This document shows, in pieces, positions 61,606 through 64,000 of a stretch of DNA of 64,000 bases. Both the position numbers and the translations under genes were made by a program. The DNA lies in the NCBI GenBank assembly GCA_963932465.1, contig OZ010786.1, positions 538,845,073 to 538,909,072 of the forward strand, written 5' to 3'. Positions within the stretch are counted from its first letter, which is position 1, and each line of letters begins with the position of its first letter. Origin of the DNA: Maratus speciosus (Eukaryota > Arthropoda > Arachnida > Araneae > Salticidae). Below the pieces are notes generated by a model. That model was given only the letters and a program-made list of their open reading frames with translations, ran no database searches and was not told the DNA's origin.

Positions 61606-62165
61606 ATACTTCAATATATATATATTCTAGATAACCTATAGGTAAACCTAACCTAGCAGACCTTCCTTTTCCTTAACCGATAATTCATTCATTTCTCACT
61701 TTTAGATTTAGTTAGACATTAAATAAAACTTTTCAAGATAAATTCGATAAGTTCTGTTTATTTAAAAGTAAAATTTTGGAAATAATTTTAGAAAATTTAA
61801 TTATGTAAAACCCAACAAATTAAGTTTGAAAAGCTAAGAGTGGTTTTTTTTTTTTCTTTAAGAAAAAGCATGCAATTGCAAAGGAAATCATGTTTTTAAT
61901 TATTATTCATGTGATTAAATATTAAACTATATAAACACATTTCTTCTAAATGTTACAATAGAAATGTCTCTAATTATAAAATGCAGGAATGTCTTAAAAA
62001 TTAATCCACACATAAATAAACAGTTGATTATTTAATTAAATTTAAAAGATTGAGATGCTAAAACCAGTAAAAAATATTTGTGCTTTATTTTTATAAGAAA
62101 GTTTTTAAAACAGAAAAGAAACCGATATTGTAGATAATTTCTTTATAGAGGAATTTTAACAATTC

Positions 62166-62388
62166 CTAACCCCCTTGCAGACGGGCGTCATTGAACAACA
62201 TTTAAATTTCTAATCACAGAAATTCATTATATTACTTTTAGGTTTATCTTCCAAAAATGCATTCCAAGAATTTTACGATTTCGCGAGGTAAAGACTAATT
62301 TATGACTAATATATTCTGGTAGTAAAATAATACAACAATATGTACCCTAAATGAGACGCATAAGTCACACTCGTCCAGAAGTGGTTAA
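62166..62388. mobile_element. TTAA MITE (223 bp)
   Basis: CTAACCCCCTTGCAGACGGG at the left (TTAA mutated to CTAA) and CTCGTCCAGAAGTGGTTAA at the right are imperfect inverted repeats. Size and ends match the other TTAACCC-type MITEs here. Confidence 0.6.
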
Positions 62389-62417
62389 TAAGTTAGACAT
62401 ATATCACATTCCTGCGA

Positions 62418-63195
62418 TGGTTGTGATTTTTAACTTTTGATATTTGTATTTTTATGTATTTTTTTAGCACTAAATGTGAAAATGGCTTTCATTTTTAACC
62501 ATCAAGTGAGGATTTTTCGCAAATCGTAAATTTCTAAGTTAAAACGTAAAAAAATATATAGAAAATATTTCAAAGCAATTTGTCAAAGCCTTACCAAAAG
62601 AAAGCAAATGTTTTAAATACATCTGCGACAAACTTCTAGTCTTATCGAACACCAAAATAAAAGATGACACAGAGATGAAGCCCATAGAGAATATTAAAGG
62701 AAAAGCGCGAAGCAAAGCATGAGTAAATCAAAGATAGTTCCACACATGGAATAAAATTGCAAGGATTTTTAAATACACAATATTTTACACGTTTAGTTGT
62801 AAAAATGCATATTTTAAGCCTAAAGTTTAATAAATTATTGTGAAAAAACTTTTTACATATATATTATACAATCAGATTTTCAAAATAATTCGACATAAAA
62901 AATTTAAAAAAATTCGATTTACAAAAAATCCGTATTTTTGGTGAAAAATGAAGGTCGTTTTCGGATTAAGCACATTACAATCAATTATTAAAAGCTAAAA
63001 AACACAAACATAACAACTATTTTATTGTATGAGATTTTTACTATCTTTTTTTACTTATTGACTTTGGAATTTATGATTGGTGAAAAACAAACCTCACGTC
63101 ATGGTTAAAAATGAATATCATTTTCTAATTCAGCGCTAAAAAAATGCAAGGGAACCAATTATCAAAAGCTAAAACGCATGACGGAACTCAATTTT
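62418..63195. repeat. Inverted repeat, about 110-bp arms
   Basis: TTTTTTAGCACTAAATG...TTCATTTTTAACCATCAAGT near 62461-62508 is mirrored by CATGGTTAAAAATGAATATC...CAGCGCTAAAAAAATG near 63098-63147. The outer parts also pair (AACTTTTGATA / ATCAAAAGCT). Probable foldback element with unclear ends. Confidence 0.55.
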
Positions 63196-63694
63196 TTCTG
63201 GCTAGTATATTTCTGCATTTTTCTAAAATTCGTGTATATTACATTTATTCATTTGTTTTTGTTTTTTTTTAATTTAAGTTGTTTAGTTTAAATTTTAAAG
63301 AATTTTAGTTAAATTTTAGTTTAAATTTTGACTTCGTATTCATTGTTTTAGAAATAACTTGGCATTAAATTCCGTAAACGGAAAAGTAACGGAGGAGAGA
63401 CAATAAATGAAAGATTCACGGAAAAAAGAAACATTTTTGGAACGCCAATGTTTAGTGCACTCAAAATCTAGTGTTGCCAGATAGTCGAAAGTCAATTTCC
63501 CAAAATTTCTAAAATTTTCCCCGAATCAGTTTTATTTTTCGAAAAATTACCCAACGTAGTTTCTATTCAGAAAAGTGAATTTTCAATTTTTAATTTTCCA
63601 GTATAAAAACTAATATTTACCTAATTAAAACTCAATTTGTTTTCCCCAAATTAAGCATTTTTTAAAAAATTCAGCATTTACAAAAAATAAGTAT
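63196..63694. other. No gene recognised
   Basis: AT-rich DNA leading to the transposase fragment. Confidence 0.4.
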
Positions 63695-63960
63695 TTAAAC
63701 TCGGCAGAATTCCGAATGCATATTCGCAGCAAAATGAGGAGAATGAGAGGTACATTTTACAACAACAAGTTTATTTACACTTCTTTTTATTGTTGCCAAT
63801 CAATGATGCTGGTCTATCATTACGATAGTTTTATCTATGCTTATACCAATAACTTTTTCAAGGTTTAGACCATCTCTAATCAAATGAGATTTGAATGAAT
63901 CTGAGATGGTGCTGCTTCATCATCTGCTTCTATCTGACTTAATCTATAAAACTTTGTTTT
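63695..63960 (-). pseudogene. hAT-type (DUF4371-like) transposase fragment
   Basis: From 63901 down to a stop at 63695-63697, 69 codons are in one frame with a single internal TGA. The frame reads SHLIRDGLNLEKVIGISIDK, then a VMIDQHH region, KRSVNKLVVVKCTSHS and FAANMHSEF. The pattern L-x-x-x-xGIxxD-x-x-x-VM-x-x-x-H, then K-x-x-x-x-LV-x-x-KC-x-x-H-S-x-x-x-A matches the central catalytic region of hAT-like transposases related to ZMYM/SCAND3/DUF4371 proteins. A frameshifted upstream continuation (KFYRLSQIEADDEAAPSQ) extends to about 63960. A dead copy, truncated by decay or continuing beyond the window. The family pattern is from memory. Confidence 0.6.
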
Positions 63961-64000
63961 CAATTATTTGTCATACCTACTGAAGTTCCTAATCTTAATA

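Overview
The window is AT-rich, gene-poor animal DNA, most likely an arthropod and perhaps a spider or other arachnid. The hint for that comes from the transposon types (maT/DD37D, Helentron-like elements, and a tRNA-derived SINE whose 3' domain resembles ones I associate with arachnid genomes). There is no bacterial-style gene packing, no operon and no intact long ORF. The species call is inference.

Only one piece of possible host gene is visible: a short + strand exon at about 412-529. It encodes a signal peptide and ends in a consensus splice donor. If it is real, everything downstream is first intron. The rest is built from transposable elements, mostly dead and often nested, and from local tandem arrays of AT-rich units of roughly 460-700 bp.

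Layout. (1) 1-13 kb: candidate exon, then MITEs with TTAA, TA or 8-bp target duplications, a SINE, and a 1.0-kb long-TIR Tc1/mariner-type element. (2) 13-22.9 kb: array A, about nine degenerate units with two TTAA elements inserted; its right half has a short-long higher-order pattern. (3) 22.9-29.2 kb: little recognisable. (4) 29.2-30.2 kb: TA-flanked element with iterated CACTGTGTAC motifs. (5) 30.8-36 kb: array B, seven units, carrying a TTAA MITE and an 862-bp GTGAC-rich giant palindrome. (6) 36-42 kb: array C, three units, carrying a TA MITE, a pogo/Tigger relic and a minus-oriented Helentron-like element that itself holds another Helentron-like element. (7) 43-49 kb: array D, three units, carrying a TTAA MITE, a third Helentron-like element (with two TTAA elements inside) and a maT transposon. 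(8) 49-51.5 kb: dispersed repeat, pogo-like element and a second copy of the 760-bp TTAA element. (9) 52.4-61.6 kb: array E, a 3.07-kb decayed transposon with a perfect 8-bp duplication and recognisable transposase remains, and a 1.5-kb inverted-repeat cluster. (10) 62-64 kb: TTAA MITE, inverted repeat, and a hAT-type transposase fragment running to the window edge.

For many insertions a sibling unit of the same array still lacks the element. This gives the empty site inside the window and so fixes element ends and target duplications directly. It also allows relative dating: array unit first, insertion later, nested insertion last. No CRISPR, rRNA or tRNA gene was found, and nothing here looks like a working multi-gene system.
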